A DNA stretch of 64,000 bases from Shimia sagamensis (lineage in GTDB: Bacteria; Pseudomonadota; Alphaproteobacteria; Rhodobacterales; Rhodobacteraceae), in the NCBI RefSeq assembly GCF_900182745.1, contig NZ_FXTY01000009.1, positions 1 through 64,000 on the forward strand, given 5' to 3'. Every line of letters begins with the position of its first letter. The stretch's first letter is position 1. Positions 34,037-42,789 of the stretch are shown piece after piece. The position numbers were made by a program, and so were the translations under genes. The notes under the pieces were generated by a model. That model was not told the origin of the DNA. It worked only from the letters and a program-made list of their open reading frames with translations, and did not search any database.

Positions 34037-34121
34037 GCGACGCTGGGTCAAACCCTCCCTCCTGCAATTGTTCCTGATTTGCACCTGTGACAGCATGGGC
34101 GCAGAGCAAAGAGGATTTGTC

Positions 34122-35105
34122 ATGAAAGCAGTGACGTGGCGTGGCTTTGGGCCAGCGCGGGAAGTTTTGCGGATCGAAGAGTTGGCAGCGCCGACGCCAA
34201 AGGCTGGCGAGGTTTTGGTGCGGGTGGCGTTTTCCGGGGTCAATCCGTCAGATTGCAAGGCACGGGGGGGCGCGCGACCAGGTGTGACCAAGCCGCCGTT
34301 TGAGGTGATTGTGCCGCATAGCGATGGTGCGGGTGTGATTGAAGCGGTTGGCGCAGATGTTGACGCGGATCGTGTTGGGCAGCGGGTGTGGATCTGGAAC
34401 GGGCAGTGGCAGCGGCCATTTGGCACCTGTGCGGAATACGTTTGTCTGCCAGCGGAGCAGGCAGTGTCTTTGCCAGACGGCGTGTCCTTAGAAGACGGCG
34501 CGGTGATGGGCATTCCGGGGCTGACGGCAGCGCAGACGGTGTTTGGTGGTGGAGATGTCATGGGGCAGACCTTGCTGGTGTCTGGCGGCGGTGGCTCTGT
34601 GGGGTATCTGGCGGTGCAGCTGGCAGCCTGGGGTGGCGCGACGGTGATTGCCACCTGTGGTGCGCGGGATGTGGAACGGGTTAAAGCTGCCGGTGCGTCA
34701 CATGTATTTGACTACGCAAGCCCAACATTGGCGGCGGATATCCTCGCCGCGAGTGGCGGTGGTGTGGATCGGGTTGTGGAAGTTGAACTTGGGCCGAACT
34801 TGGTGCTGCTGACTGAAGTATTGAAGCCTTTGGGCACCATTGCGGCTTATGGGTCGGCTAAAAACATGGCTCCGGAGATGCCGTTTGGACCGATGCTGTT
34901 CAAAGCGTTGAAGCTGGATATTTCGCTGATTTACATCCTGCCGCTGGCAGCGCGGGAGGCCGCGATTGCGCGGCTACACGCAGCCTTTGCGGATGAGGCG
35001 TTGACGCTGGACGCGCCCAATGTGTTTGGGTTGGATGAGGTGGCAGCCGCACATGAGATGGTTGAGGCTGGTGGGCGCACGGGCGCGGTTTTGGTGAAAT
35101 GTTAA
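34122..35105 (+). CDS. NADPH:quinone reductase-like MDR protein
   Basis: A 327-residue medium-chain reductase without the structural-zinc cysteines, of the zeta-crystallin/quinone reductase type. The cofactor turn is VSGGGGSVGYLAVQL and the N-terminal catalytic domain has SGVNPSDCKARGG. It should reduce quinones or enones with NADPH. ATG 34122 (MKAVTWRGFG) has GAGGA nearby; the 18-residue upstream extension is not family-like. Its stop lies 4 nt from the stop of the convergent phospholipase gene. Confidence 0.85.
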   Translation: MKAVTWRGFGPAREVLRIEELAAPTPKAGEVLVRVAFSGVNPSDCKARGGARPGVTKPPFEVIVPHSDGAGVIEAVGADVDADRVGQRVWIWNGQWQRPFGTCAEYVCLPAEQAVSLPDGVSLEDGAVMGIPGLTAAQTVFGGGDVMGQTLLVSGGGGSVGYLAVQLAAWGGATVIATCGARDVERVKAAGASHVFDYASPTLAADILAASGGGVDRVVEVELGPNLVLLTEVLKPLGTIAAYGSAKNMAPEMPFGPMLFKALKLDISLIYILPLAAREAAIARLHAAFADEALTLDAPNVFGLDEVAAAHEMVEAGGRTGAVLVKC

Positions 35106-35109
35106 GTCG

Positions 35110-36639
35110 TTAGGTGAGGCCTTCGAGGCCAAACCATTGTGGCAGCACCGACATGAAACGCCGCCAGAGACCTGCATCTGGGTCTTTGGTGACAACCGTG
35201 GGCACGATCGTTTTGGGCTGATGCGTCCATAGTAGTCCGGTTTCGGTTGCGGTGACTCGATAGGCAAAATCCGCGAGGTTGGCTTCGATGCTGGCAAGCA
35301 TGCTGCGCGCGTAGGCGGGGCTGTCGACCAAGAGGCCAATTTCGGCGTTGATTTTGATCGAGCGCGGGTCGAGGTTGAGGGAGCCGACCAGCACGGAGCT
35401 GTTGTCGATGATGGCGAGCTTGGTGTGCAGGGTGATGTGCGGCGGGCTGTCCTGATCGGTCAGGTTGAGCGCGGCAATGGAGTCGTGGCGCAACTCGTAG
35501 AGTTCCACACCGGCCGTCAAAAGATCCGCGCGATGGCGGGCGTAGCCGCCATGCACGTAAGCGTGGTTGGTGGAGGCAAGCGAGTTGGTCACAATGCGGA
35601 CTTTGACGCCAGATCGAGCGAGGTTGGCATAGAAGCGCGCGCCGTAATCTTCGGGCACAAAATAGGGGCTGATCAGGGTGACCTGAGATTTGGCTTCGCC
35701 GATGGCGGCAAAGAAGGCTTCGCCCAAGACATGCGGGCCTTTTCCGTCGGGATTGCGCAGCTTCTGCGGCGGGTCTGCGATAATGCGTGAGGTGCCACGA
35801 AATGGGGCGACTTTTCGATTGGAGATGTCTTGTAGATAAGGCGCGTTGATGGCTTTGGTGTAGGCGACAACTTCGGGACTGTCCGGGTCATAGGCCCAGT
35901 CGGACAGGCTGATTTGCGGTGGTTGTGGCGCCGATTTGGCGCGCAGGTTGGCAACGGGAACGGCGTAGGTGTCGTTCCAGTAGGTGTCAAAGATCGGATT
36001 GATCTCAGCCGCTTCGGGGCCAAAGACAGCGAGGTCGTAGTCGGCAAAAACTTCGGTGGGTTTGAGTTCGTAATACTCATCCGCAAAATTGCGCCCACCG
36101 ATGATCGCCATGTCATTGTCGACCACAAAGGTTTTGATGTGCATGCGCCGGTTCACGCGTTTGAAGTCCCAGAGAAACCCCATGGATTTGGGCGCGTTGC
36201 GGGAACTTGGATTAAAAATGCGGATCTCGATGTTGGGATGCGTGTCCAGTACGGCGAGGTCGGTGTCATCAGCGGTGGTGAAAACATCATCTACCAGAAG
36301 CCGCACACGCACGCCGCGATTGGCCGCATCAAACAGGCGGTGGGTGAGAATGCCGCTGGCGGTGTCCGGTTTGATCAGGAAGGTGGCAATGTCGATGCTG
36401 TGCTGCGCGCTTTCGATCATGCGCAGTCGGGCACCAAGCGCGTCGGTGCCGTTGGTCAGCTCAAAATAGGCGGATTGGGAACCGGTTTGGGCGGATACAG
36501 CGCGACTGACGGCGTCAGAAGAGGTGTTGGCGGCTGTAAGGGCATAAGAAGGTGTGCGTGGTCCATCAAAGGGGACTTTGGCGCAGGCTGTGAGGCTCAT
36601 CGCTATCACTATGGCGGTTGCAATCCTAAGCGGGGGCAC
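35110..36639 (-). CDS. Phospholipase D family lipoprotein (cardiolipin-synthase-like)
   Basis: A protein of about 509 residues with two HKD motifs: HIKTFVVDNDMAIIGGRN and HTKLAIIDNSSVLVGSLN. Each has the histidine, lysine and aspartate needed for phosphatidyl transfer. The N-terminus is a lipoprotein signal with lipobox LTAC, so it is likely anchored in the envelope and acts on phospholipids. Start choice: GTG 36639 gives a compact signal peptide; GTG 36654 is also possible and overlaps the upstream gene end; ATG 36702 lies well inside that gene. It resembles the YmdC/ClsC branch. Probably co-transcribed with the preceding gene. Confidence 0.82.
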   Translation of the reverse strand: MPPLRIATAIVIAMSLTACAKVPFDGPRTPSYALTAANTSSDAVSRAVSAQTGSQSAYFELTNGTDALGARLRMIESAQHSIDIATFLIKPDTASGILTHRLFDAANRGVRVRLLVDDVFTTADDTDLAVLDTHPNIEIRIFNPSSRNAPKSMGFLWDFKRVNRRMHIKTFVVDNDMAIIGGRNFADEYYELKPTEVFADYDLAVFGPEAAEINPIFDTYWNDTYAVPVANLRAKSAPQPPQISLSDWAYDPDSPEVVAYTKAINAPYLQDISNRKVAPFRGTSRIIADPPQKLRNPDGKGPHVLGEAFFAAIGEAKSQVTLISPYFVPEDYGARFYANLARSGVKVRIVTNSLASTNHAYVHGGYARHRADLLTAGVELYELRHDSIAALNLTDQDSPPHITLHTKLAIIDNSSVLVGSLNLDPRSIKINAEIGLLVDSPAYARSMLASIEANLADFAYRVTATETGLLWTHQPKTIVPTVVTKDPDAGLWRRFMSVLPQWFGLEGLT

Positions 36640-36644
36640 CGCGG

Positions 36645-37577
36645 TCAGAACCACTGTCCGGGTTCCATCAGGCCGAGGTCGAGCAATTGGCGAGAATGCC
36701 AATCAAACCGCACCGAATTGTGCCAGGTGAACTCGTGAATATCGAAGGTTGAACCGGGGTTGAATTTTAAGGCCTTGGCTGTGCGAAAAGAACAGACGGC
36801 CGCGGTGAGGTTGTTATGCCACGGGCAGGCGTAGGTGTTGTATTCTTCGTCTGAAAACGTGAAGTCGTCACGCAGTTTCAGGCCGGGTTTGGTGCGAAAA
36901 ATCGAGATGCGATCAATCTTGCGTTTTTGCGCTGGGATGTGTTCTTCAAAACGCCAGCGCAAGCCACCAAAAAAGTCCAGTTGGCGCTCCTTGGGGTGGT
37001 TGTGATTGGCCGCATCGGTGCGGGCCAAAGCATAGTAGCCTGAGCGATCAAGCTGCGCGTCTTCCAGTGACACGGCACCAGGCGTGACTTTCAGGTCAGG
37101 CGCATAGAGGTCAATCACATAGGTGAGCATCGCGTCGCGCTGCTCTTCGGTATGAAAGGCGAGCATTTCTCCAATGCCACGGGTCTCACAGAACGGGAAA
37201 AAAAGATATTCAGCGTTAAAGCAATAGTAGAGCCAGAGTGCGGGGGCCGCCTCAATAACTCTGTTCACGGCCTCAATCATTGGCTGGCCACGCGCCACAT
37301 CCATTGTGATGCGGGGGCAGAGCGCCGCCAATTCGTCAGGCAGGGCAAATTCGGCGGGCATAAACACGATGACCTTTGCGAAGCCAAGATCGAGATGATG
37401 ATACAGCGTACTCGCGATTTCGACGACATCTTCGGCAAAGATCAAGGCCACCGGCCCTTTCGCCAGTTCAGCTGTGCCGCTGCGCAGAAACTGCTCCAAC
37501 GAGTCGTATGTCATGCGCGGCCCCATCTGCGTGTTTTTGTCCTTGTTGTGCTCAAAATCCGCTAAAAGCGATCGCAT
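36645..37577 (-). CDS. Conserved hypothetical, divergent glycosyltransferase-2-like
   Basis: A 310-residue soluble protein. Residues about 45-75 (a helix then GFAKVIVFMP) and about 120-130 (NAEYLFFPF) recall the PF13704-type GT-A fold, in which a DxDEF motif binds metal and sugar nucleotide. Here the acidic motif is reduced to NAE, so transferase activity is doubtful. The C-terminal half has GGLRWRFEEHIP and several tryptophan/histidine pairs. ATG 37577 has GAGGGG eight bases upstream. It overlaps or touches the phospholipase gene and is divergent from miaB. Confidence 0.6.
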   Translation of the reverse strand: MRSLLADFEHNKDKNTQMGPRMTYDSLEQFLRSGTAELAKGPVALIFAEDVVEIASTLYHHLDLGFAKVIVFMPAEFALPDELAALCPRITMDVARGQPMIEAVNRVIEAAPALWLYYCFNAEYLFFPFCETRGIGEMLAFHTEEQRDAMLTYVIDLYAPDLKVTPGAVSLEDAQLDRSGYYALARTDAANHNHPKERQLDFFGGLRWRFEEHIPAQKRKIDRISIFRTKPGLKLRDDFTFSDEEYNTYACPWHNNLTAAVCSFRTAKALKFNPGSTFDIHEFTWHNSVRFDWHSRQLLDLGLMEPGQWF

Positions 37578-37636
37578 TGCAAGCGCCCCTCGTTTTCTGT
37601 AGTGAGGCGCCTTAAAACCGCTGCAGGATATGTCCC

Positions 37637-38971
37637 ATGGCCGACAACACCACCGCTGAGAAAAAGAAGCTCTTCATCAAGACCTACGGCTGTCAGATGA
37701 ACGTCTATGACAGCGAACGCATGGTCGAGGCCATGGATGGCGCAGGGTATGAGACCACGGACACACCGGATGACGCGGATATGATCCTGCTCAACACCTG
37801 TCACATCCGGGAAAAAGCCGCGGAAAAAGTCTATTCAGAGCTGGGCCGTTTCAAAGGGCTGAAGGCCGAAAAGCCAGACCTGAAGATTGGCGTGGCAGGT
37901 TGTGTTGCGCAGGCCGAAGGCAAAGAGATTATGCGGCGCCAACCGATTGTTGATTTGGTTGTGGGGCCACAGGCGTATCACCGCCTGCCGGAAATGGAAG
38001 CCAAGACCCAGGAAGGCGCGAAGGCGTTGGACACTGACTTCCCGGAAGAAGACAAATTTGAGAAGCTCAAACGCCGCCCAAAGGCCAAACGTGCACCAAC
38101 GGCGTTTTTGACTGTACAGGAAGGCTGCGACAAGTTTTGTGCCTTCTGTGTGGTGCCGTACACGCGAGGCGCCGAGGTCAGCCGTCCGGTGGATCGTGTG
38201 ATCACTGAGGCCCAAGACTTGGTTGAGCGCGGTGTGCGCGAAATCACTCTGTTGGGCCAGAACGTGAATGCCTACCACGGGACACACAGCAGTGGCGACA
38301 TGACCCTCGCTGGTCTGATCTGGGAGCTCGATAAGATTGATGGGTTGGAGCGTATTCGCTTCACCACGTCTCATCCCAACGACATGATGGATGACCTGAT
38401 CGAAGCACATGGCACCTGTTCCAAGCTGATGCCGTATCTGCATCTGCCGGTGCAGTCAGGCTCCGACAAAATTCTGAAGCGTATGAACCGCAACCATGAT
38501 CGCGACAGCTACATCAAGTTGATTGAGCGCATTCGCGCAGCACGGCCGGACCTGATGCTGTCTGGCGACTTTATTGTTGGTTTTCCCGAAGAGACCGAGG
38601 CCGATTTTCAGGACACATTGGATCTGATCAAAGAAGTCAAATACGGGCAGGCGTACAGCTTCAAGTATTCAACACGCCCGGGCACCCCTGCAGCGGAGCG
38701 CCCACTGGTGGATGAGGCTGAGGCCAATGATCGGCTGCAGCGCCTGCAAGCCTTGCTCAGCACCCAGCAGAAAGAGATCCAAAACAGCATGGTCGGCAGA
38801 GAAGTCAACGTGCTCTATGAAAAGGCCGGGCGGCTTGAGGGGCAGATGGTGGGCAAATCTGACTACTTGCACGCGGTGTTTGTGGCGGATCCAAAGGGCA
38901 AAGTTGGCGATATCAAACGTGTGAGAATCGTGGAAAGTTCAGCCAACTCCCTGGGTGCTGTGCTGGTCTGA
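37637..38971 (+). CDS. miaB: tRNA-2-methylthio-N6-dimethylallyladenosine synthase MiaB
   Basis: A 444-residue radical-SAM methylthiotransferase acting at A37 of tRNAs that read UNN codons. The N-terminal cluster domain has cysteines C19 (TYGCQMN), C55 (NTCHIRE) and one in VAGCVAQ. The radical SAM cluster is CDKFCAFC, with the usual PYTRG after it. A C-terminal TRAM domain follows residue 380. The start is ATG 37637 with GGAT upstream, matching family N-termini. Divergent from the glycosyltransferase-like gene with 59 nt between. Confidence 0.95.
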   Translation: MADNTTAEKKKLFIKTYGCQMNVYDSERMVEAMDGAGYETTDTPDDADMILLNTCHIREKAAEKVYSELGRFKGLKAEKPDLKIGVAGCVAQAEGKEIMRRQPIVDLVVGPQAYHRLPEMEAKTQEGAKALDTDFPEEDKFEKLKRRPKAKRAPTAFLTVQEGCDKFCAFCVVPYTRGAEVSRPVDRVITEAQDLVERGVREITLLGQNVNAYHGTHSSGDMTLAGLIWELDKIDGLERIRFTTSHPNDMMDDLIEAHGTCSKLMPYLHLPVQSGSDKILKRMNRNHDRDSYIKLIERIRAARPDLMLSGDFIVGFPEETEADFQDTLDLIKEVKYGQAYSFKYSTRPGTPAAERPLVDEAEANDRLQRLQALLSTQQKEIQNSMVGREVNVLYEKAGRLEGQMVGKSDYLHAVFVADPKGKVGDIKRVRIVESSANSLGAVLV

Positions 38972-39032
38972 TATTGATCCAAGCTCGGAAACAATCTTGG
39001 TTAATTTGAGAATATTGATGCGTGCGCTCACC

Positions 39033-39126
39033 TTACGGTAGGGCATGGCTGCCACATTTTGGGCATATTTCTTGTCCCCGGACAGGGGAATTAAGCATTT
39101 CTTCTTCACATGACGTGCAACTCAGT
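39033..39126 (-). other. Zinc-ribbon-like reading frame remnant
   Basis: In the 241-nt gap between miaB and the OmpA gene the minus strand encodes LSCTSCEEEM and then ICPKCGSHALP before a TAA. This is a pair of CxxC motifs 17 residues apart, the pattern of a zinc ribbon. The frame stays open upstream but there runs antisense to the OmpA gene, and no ATG, GTG or TTG start with a ribosome site lies in the gap (CTG at 39126 is the only nearby option). It may be the tail of a lost gene or chance. Confidence 0.28.
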
Positions 39127-39212
39127 GCATCTTGATCGAATAGAGAAAGCTTTGATTTAGAACGTGTTTCAAAAAATAAATAGCTTTCGGGGGATATGGA
39201 GAGGAACTCGCT

Positions 39213-39788
39213 GTGGCGAATAAGTCCAAAAAAATGGCGCGGGCGGCGCTTGGAGGTGTGGCAGCTGCCTGCGTTGCACTTCTGGCCATTGCTCAGCCCG
39301 CTGCGGCCCAAAACCAACGCACCGTTCTGGGCCAACCGTATGTGCCAACCGTCTGGGTTGATCCGGATGGCTGCGAACATTGGGTGATGGATGACGGCGT
39401 GGAGGGATACATGACTCCACACGTGAACCGTCAAGGTATTCCGGTGTGTCGTCGAGGTAACGTCTGTGGTGTGATGAACTCTGACCAGTTTTTCGCGACC
39501 GACAAATACGCGATCAATTCGGCCAATCGTCAGCGTTTGGCAGAGTTCTTTAGCAGCTCTACCGCGTCGGCCTTCATTGTAGCTGGTCACACGGACAGCC
39601 GGGCAAGCGACGACTACAACATGCGCCTGAGCTACAACCGCGCCAATGCTGTGGCCAAAGTTGCCCGCGGCACCGGTGCACGGGTTGTGGATGTGCGCGG
39701 GTACGGGGAGCGCATGCCGCGCGCAACCAACCGCACCGCCGCGGGCATGTCGGAGAACCGTCGTGTCGAAATCATCTGTCTGCGCTGA
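39213..39788 (+). CDS. OmpA-family outer-membrane/periplasmic protein
   Basis: A 191-residue exported protein. The GTG at 39213 follows GGAGAGGAA and opens a signal peptide cleaved after about residue 33 (QPAAA-QN). A module of about 40 residues (VWVDPDGCEHWVMDDGVEGY...PVC) precedes the OmpA C-terminal peptidoglycan-binding domain (about 85-191). That domain has ATDKYAINSANRQRL, GHTDSRASDDYN and an ending SENRRVEIICLR, so it probably binds the wall. The module with two cysteines recurs in the next gene. Both lie 12 nt apart in one operon. Confidence 0.87.
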   Translation: MANKSKKMARAALGGVAAACVALLAIAQPAAAQNQRTVLGQPYVPTVWVDPDGCEHWVMDDGVEGYMTPHVNRQGIPVCRRGNVCGVMNSDQFFATDKYAINSANRQRLAEFFSSSTASAFIVAGHTDSRASDDYNMRLSYNRANAVAKVARGTGARVVDVRGYGERMPRATNRTAAGMSENRRVEIICLR

Positions 39789-39800
39789 GGGAGAGAAGAC

Positions 39801-40100
39801 ATGAAACTGACCAAAAGCGTTCTGCTTCTCGGCCTCGCAGTGAGTGTGTCGGCCTGTGTTGACAATAAAGTCGACAAAACCGTGGACAATTACACAGACA
39901 ACGGTCACTTGAGCAATCTGATTGCCGGTGTCTGGGTGGATCCAAATGGCTGTGATCATTGGATCATTGATGACGGCGTTGAGGGCTACCTGTCCCAGCG
40001 TTTGGACCCATACGGCAAGCCAGTGTGTTCCGGTGCAGCTCCTCCCGGCGTGGCGACCGGTCCGTTCAAAGCCGGTCAGGGTATCGGCGACTGGATCTGA
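39801..40100 (+). CDS. Small lipoprotein sharing the cysteine module of the OmpA protein
   Basis: A 99-residue lipoprotein. The signal peptide ends in the lipobox VSAC, with cysteine 19 as the lipid site. Residues about 45-77 hold the module VWVDPNGCDHWIIDDGVEGY followed by LDPYGKPVC, closely like residues 47-80 of the preceding OmpA protein. The two module cysteines could form a disulfide. It begins 12 nt after the OmpA gene with a GAGGGAGAG ribosome site. The function is unknown; a partner or decoy role towards the OmpA protein is possible. Confidence 0.82.
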   Translation: MKLTKSVLLLGLAVSVSACVDNKVDKTVDNYTDNGHLSNLIAGVWVDPNGCDHWIIDDGVEGYLSQRLDPYGKPVCSGAAPPGVATGPFKAGQGIGDWI

Positions 40101-40122
40101 TCCACATCACATAAGAGTTTTG

Positions 40123-40154
40123 AAGGTCGCTGGAAATTTCCGGCGGCCTTTTTT
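40123..40154 (+). terminator. Terminator after the OmpA-lipoprotein operon
   Basis: GGTCGCTGG / CCGGCGGCC arms with two G-T pairs around AAATTT, followed by TTTTTT. It lies 25 nt after the stop. Confidence 0.75.
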
Positions 40155-40268
40155 GTGTTTTGGGCATGGGCAATGTTGTGCGCGTCACGGAAAATTCACG
40201 CCGCTGCGCTTGCGCCCGTCTGCGCAACTTGGCACGATGGGGCATAACCCGCTTCACAGGAGATGTGA

Positions 40269-41309
40269 TTGGCCACTGGCACCATGACCCCACCGCCTTC
40301 ATCCGATGCCCCGAAAAATATTTCGGTGGAATTCCCGGACAACAGACTGCTGATTGAGCTTTGCGGCGAATATGATCGCAACCTTGCGGATATAGAGCAA
40401 AAACTGGGTGTGCAGATTCTGCGCCGGGGAAATTTGCTCGACATTCATGGCGAAGAGGCGGCGCAAGCTGAGGCCGCTGAGGTGCTTACCGGGCTCTATA
40501 CGCGCCTGGAGAGTGGCAAGTCTGTTGAAGGTGGCGACATTGATCGCGAGATTCGCATGGGTGGCTCTGAAGAAGACACCGGCGTGCGGGACGGCGATCA
40601 GATCGAGATGTTCAAAGGCGGCGCTGTTGAAATTAAGACCCGCAAAAAGCTGGTCGAGCCGCGCACGGATGCCCAGAAAGCCTATGTGCTGTCCTTGTTT
40701 GACAATGAGCTGGCGTTTGGAATTGGCCCGGCTGGCACCGGCAAGACTTATTTGGCTGTCGCCGTTGGTGTGAGCATGTTCATTTCGGGGCAGGTGGATC
40801 GGATTATTCTGTCGCGCCCGGCTGTCGAAGCTGGCGAAAAACTGGGCTACTTGCCCGGTGACATGAAAGACAAAGTCGACCCCTACATGCAGCCGCTGTA
40901 TGACGCGCTAAATGATTTTCTGCCCGCCAAGCAGCTTGGCAAGTTGATCGAGGAAAAGAAGATCGAGATTGCGCCACTGGCCTTTATGCGGGGCCGCACA
41001 TTGGCCAATGCGTTTGTGGTGCTGGATGAGGCGCAGAACGCAACCACGATGCAGATGAAGATGTTCCTCACCCGTCTGGGCGAGGGCAGTCGTATGGTGA
41101 TCACCGGCGACCGCAGCCAGATCGATTTGCCACGTGGAGTTCCCTCTGGCCTAAAAGATGCGGAGCGGCTTCTGTCCAATATCAAAAATGTCAGTTTCAA
41201 TTACTTTACGGCGGATGATGTGGTGCGCCACCCGCTTGTGGCTGCGATCATCAAAGCGTATGACGCGGATGCGATGCGGGCGTTGAAAGATAAGGACAAA
41301 AAGTCCTGA
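40269..41309 (+). CDS. PhoH family ATPase (YbeZ-like)
   Basis: A 346-residue protein with an N-terminal KH-like domain and a P-loop ATPase: Walker A GPAGTGKT near residue 158 and Walker B VVLDEAQN. It is encoded just before ybeY, as in most proteobacteria, where PhoH/YbeZ works with YbeY in rRNA maturation. The TTG at 40269 is preferred because AGGAG lies 9 nt upstream; the ATG at 40284 has no ribosome site. Confidence 0.9.
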   Translation: MATGTMTPPPSSDAPKNISVEFPDNRLLIELCGEYDRNLADIEQKLGVQILRRGNLLDIHGEEAAQAEAAEVLTGLYTRLESGKSVEGGDIDREIRMGGSEEDTGVRDGDQIEMFKGGAVEIKTRKKLVEPRTDAQKAYVLSLFDNELAFGIGPAGTGKTYLAVAVGVSMFISGQVDRIILSRPAVEAGEKLGYLPGDMKDKVDPYMQPLYDALNDFLPAKQLGKLIEEKKIEIAPLAFMRGRTLANAFVVLDEAQNATTMQMKMFLTRLGEGSRMVITGDRSQIDLPRGVPSGLKDAERLLSNIKNVSFNYFTADDVVRHPLVAAIIKAYDADAMRALKDKDKKS

Positions 41310-41349
41310 AACGCCCTTTTGCCAGATATAATCACGCGGTGCGCGGGCG

Positions 41350-41856
41350 ATGCTGACGGACACCATTTTTGAAGACGACCGCTGGAATTCTGTGGCGTTT
41401 GAAAGCTTGGCCGAAACAGCGGCGCAGGCGGTTTTGGGGCATCTGTGCTTGGAGACCGCCGCGTTTGAGATTGCGGTGCTGGCCTGTGACGACGCGCGCA
41501 TTGCGGAGCTAAATGCTGATTTTCGAGACAAGGACAAAGCCACCAATGTGCTGAGTTGGCCCAGTGAAGAGCGCGGTGTCGACATGGATGGGGACACGCC
41601 GGACCTGCCAGAGCAGAGCTTTCCTAGCATGCCGGAAGAGCTTGGTGACATTGCGATTTCATATGACACCTGTGCGCGTGAAGCGGTGGAGGCTGGCAAA
41701 TCCATGGCTGACCATGTGATGCACTTGATGGTGCACGGTACTTTGCATTTGTTGGGCTACGACCATGTGCGTGACAAAGATGCCACTTTGATGGAAGGTT
41801 TAGAGGCCACCATACTTGGCAAACTGGGTCTGTCGGACCCATATGACGTGAGTTAG
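41350..41856 (+). CDS. ybeY: rRNA maturation RNase YbeY
   Basis: A 168-residue metalloendoribonuclease involved in 16S rRNA 3'-end processing and ribosome quality control. The zinc motif H-x3-H-x5-H is present in HGTLHLLGYDH. The central LGDIAISYD segment is typical of the family. It follows phoH by 40 nt and precedes the CorC-like gene. ATG 41350 follows a GCGGGCG stretch with no strong ribosome site. Confidence 0.93.
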   Translation: MLTDTIFEDDRWNSVAFESLAETAAQAVLGHLCLETAAFEIAVLACDDARIAELNADFRDKDKATNVLSWPSEERGVDMDGDTPDLPEQSFPSMPEELGDIAISYDTCAREAVEAGKSMADHVMHLMVHGTLHLLGYDHVRDKDATLMEGLEATILGKLGLSDPYDVS

Positions 41857-41892
41857 CGGCCATAAGGTCGCGGTAAACCTTGGAAAGGGCCC

Positions 41893-42789
41893 ATGGGCGA
41901 TAGTTCAGACGGGTCTTCTAACGCAGCGCCAAGCGCGCAGCCGGAAGGCCAGATAAAGAAACCAAAAGGGTGGATTGGCCGCCTGTTTGGCATGAGTGAC
42001 ACAAAAGATGCCGTGGTAGAACGCCCGGCCCGCGTAAACACGCCCGTGCCGCAGGCACATGGTATGATGAACCTGCGTCGCATGCGGGTGGAAGACGTGG
42101 CTGTGCCCAAAGCCGATATTCAGTCGGTGCCCACAACCATCACCAAAATTGAGCTTGTTCAACTGTTTCGCGACAGCGGGCTGACTCGTGTGCCGGTGTA
42201 TGAAAACACGCTGGATACGCCGGTGGGGTTTGTGCACCTAAAAGATTTTGCGCTGCGGCATGGGTTTAACGGCGACAAGGCCAAAGACTTTGACATCACC
42301 AAAGTGCTACGCCCGCTGTTGTTTGTGCCACCCAGCATGTCGATTGGCGTGTTGCTGACCAAGATGCAGGCCGAGCGGCGGCATATGGCGTTGGTGATTG
42401 ACGAATATGGCGGCGTGGACGGTTTGGTCACCATCGAAGATCTGATTGAACAGGTCATTGGGGAAATCGAAGACGAGCACGACGTGGAAGAGGCTGACCT
42501 CTTTGTAGAAGAGAAGCCTGGTTGCTACCTCGCGCTGGCAAAAACGCCATTGGATGAGTTTGAAACAGCTGTTGGTCGGTCTTTGACACACCACGAAGAG
42601 GTGGACCCGGAGGAGATCGATACGTTGGGCGGGTTGGTCTTTATGCTGGCGGGGCATGTGCCGGCCCGTGGCGAGGTGGTTGAAAGTCCGGATGGCGTGG
42701 AGTTTGAGGTGGTGGATGCCGATCCGCGCCGGATCAAACGCCTGCGGGTATTCCTGCCAAGCCCAAGCGTGGTTGTGCAGGATGGCTGA
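41893..42789 (+). CDS. CorC/HlyC-type CBS-domain protein
   Basis: A 298-residue cytoplasmic protein with a variable N-terminus (1-60), two CBS domains (about 65-195) and a C-terminal CorC_HlyC transporter-associated domain (about 210-292). VIDEYGGVDGLVTIEDLIEQ is the family hallmark. Such proteins are linked to magnesium/cobalt export (CorC) and are nearly always found between ybeY and lnt; the older haemolysin label is historical. It overlaps the lnt start by 8 nt. Confidence 0.87.
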   Translation: MGDSSDGSSNAAPSAQPEGQIKKPKGWIGRLFGMSDTKDAVVERPARVNTPVPQAHGMMNLRRMRVEDVAVPKADIQSVPTTITKIELVQLFRDSGLTRVPVYENTLDTPVGFVHLKDFALRHGFNGDKAKDFDITKVLRPLLFVPPSMSIGVLLTKMQAERRHMALVIDEYGGVDGLVTIEDLIEQVIGEIEDEHDVEEADLFVEEKPGCYLALAKTPLDEFETAVGRSLTHHEEVDPEEIDTLGGLVFMLAGHVPARGEVVESPDGVEFEVVDADPRRIKRLRVFLPSPSVVVQDG

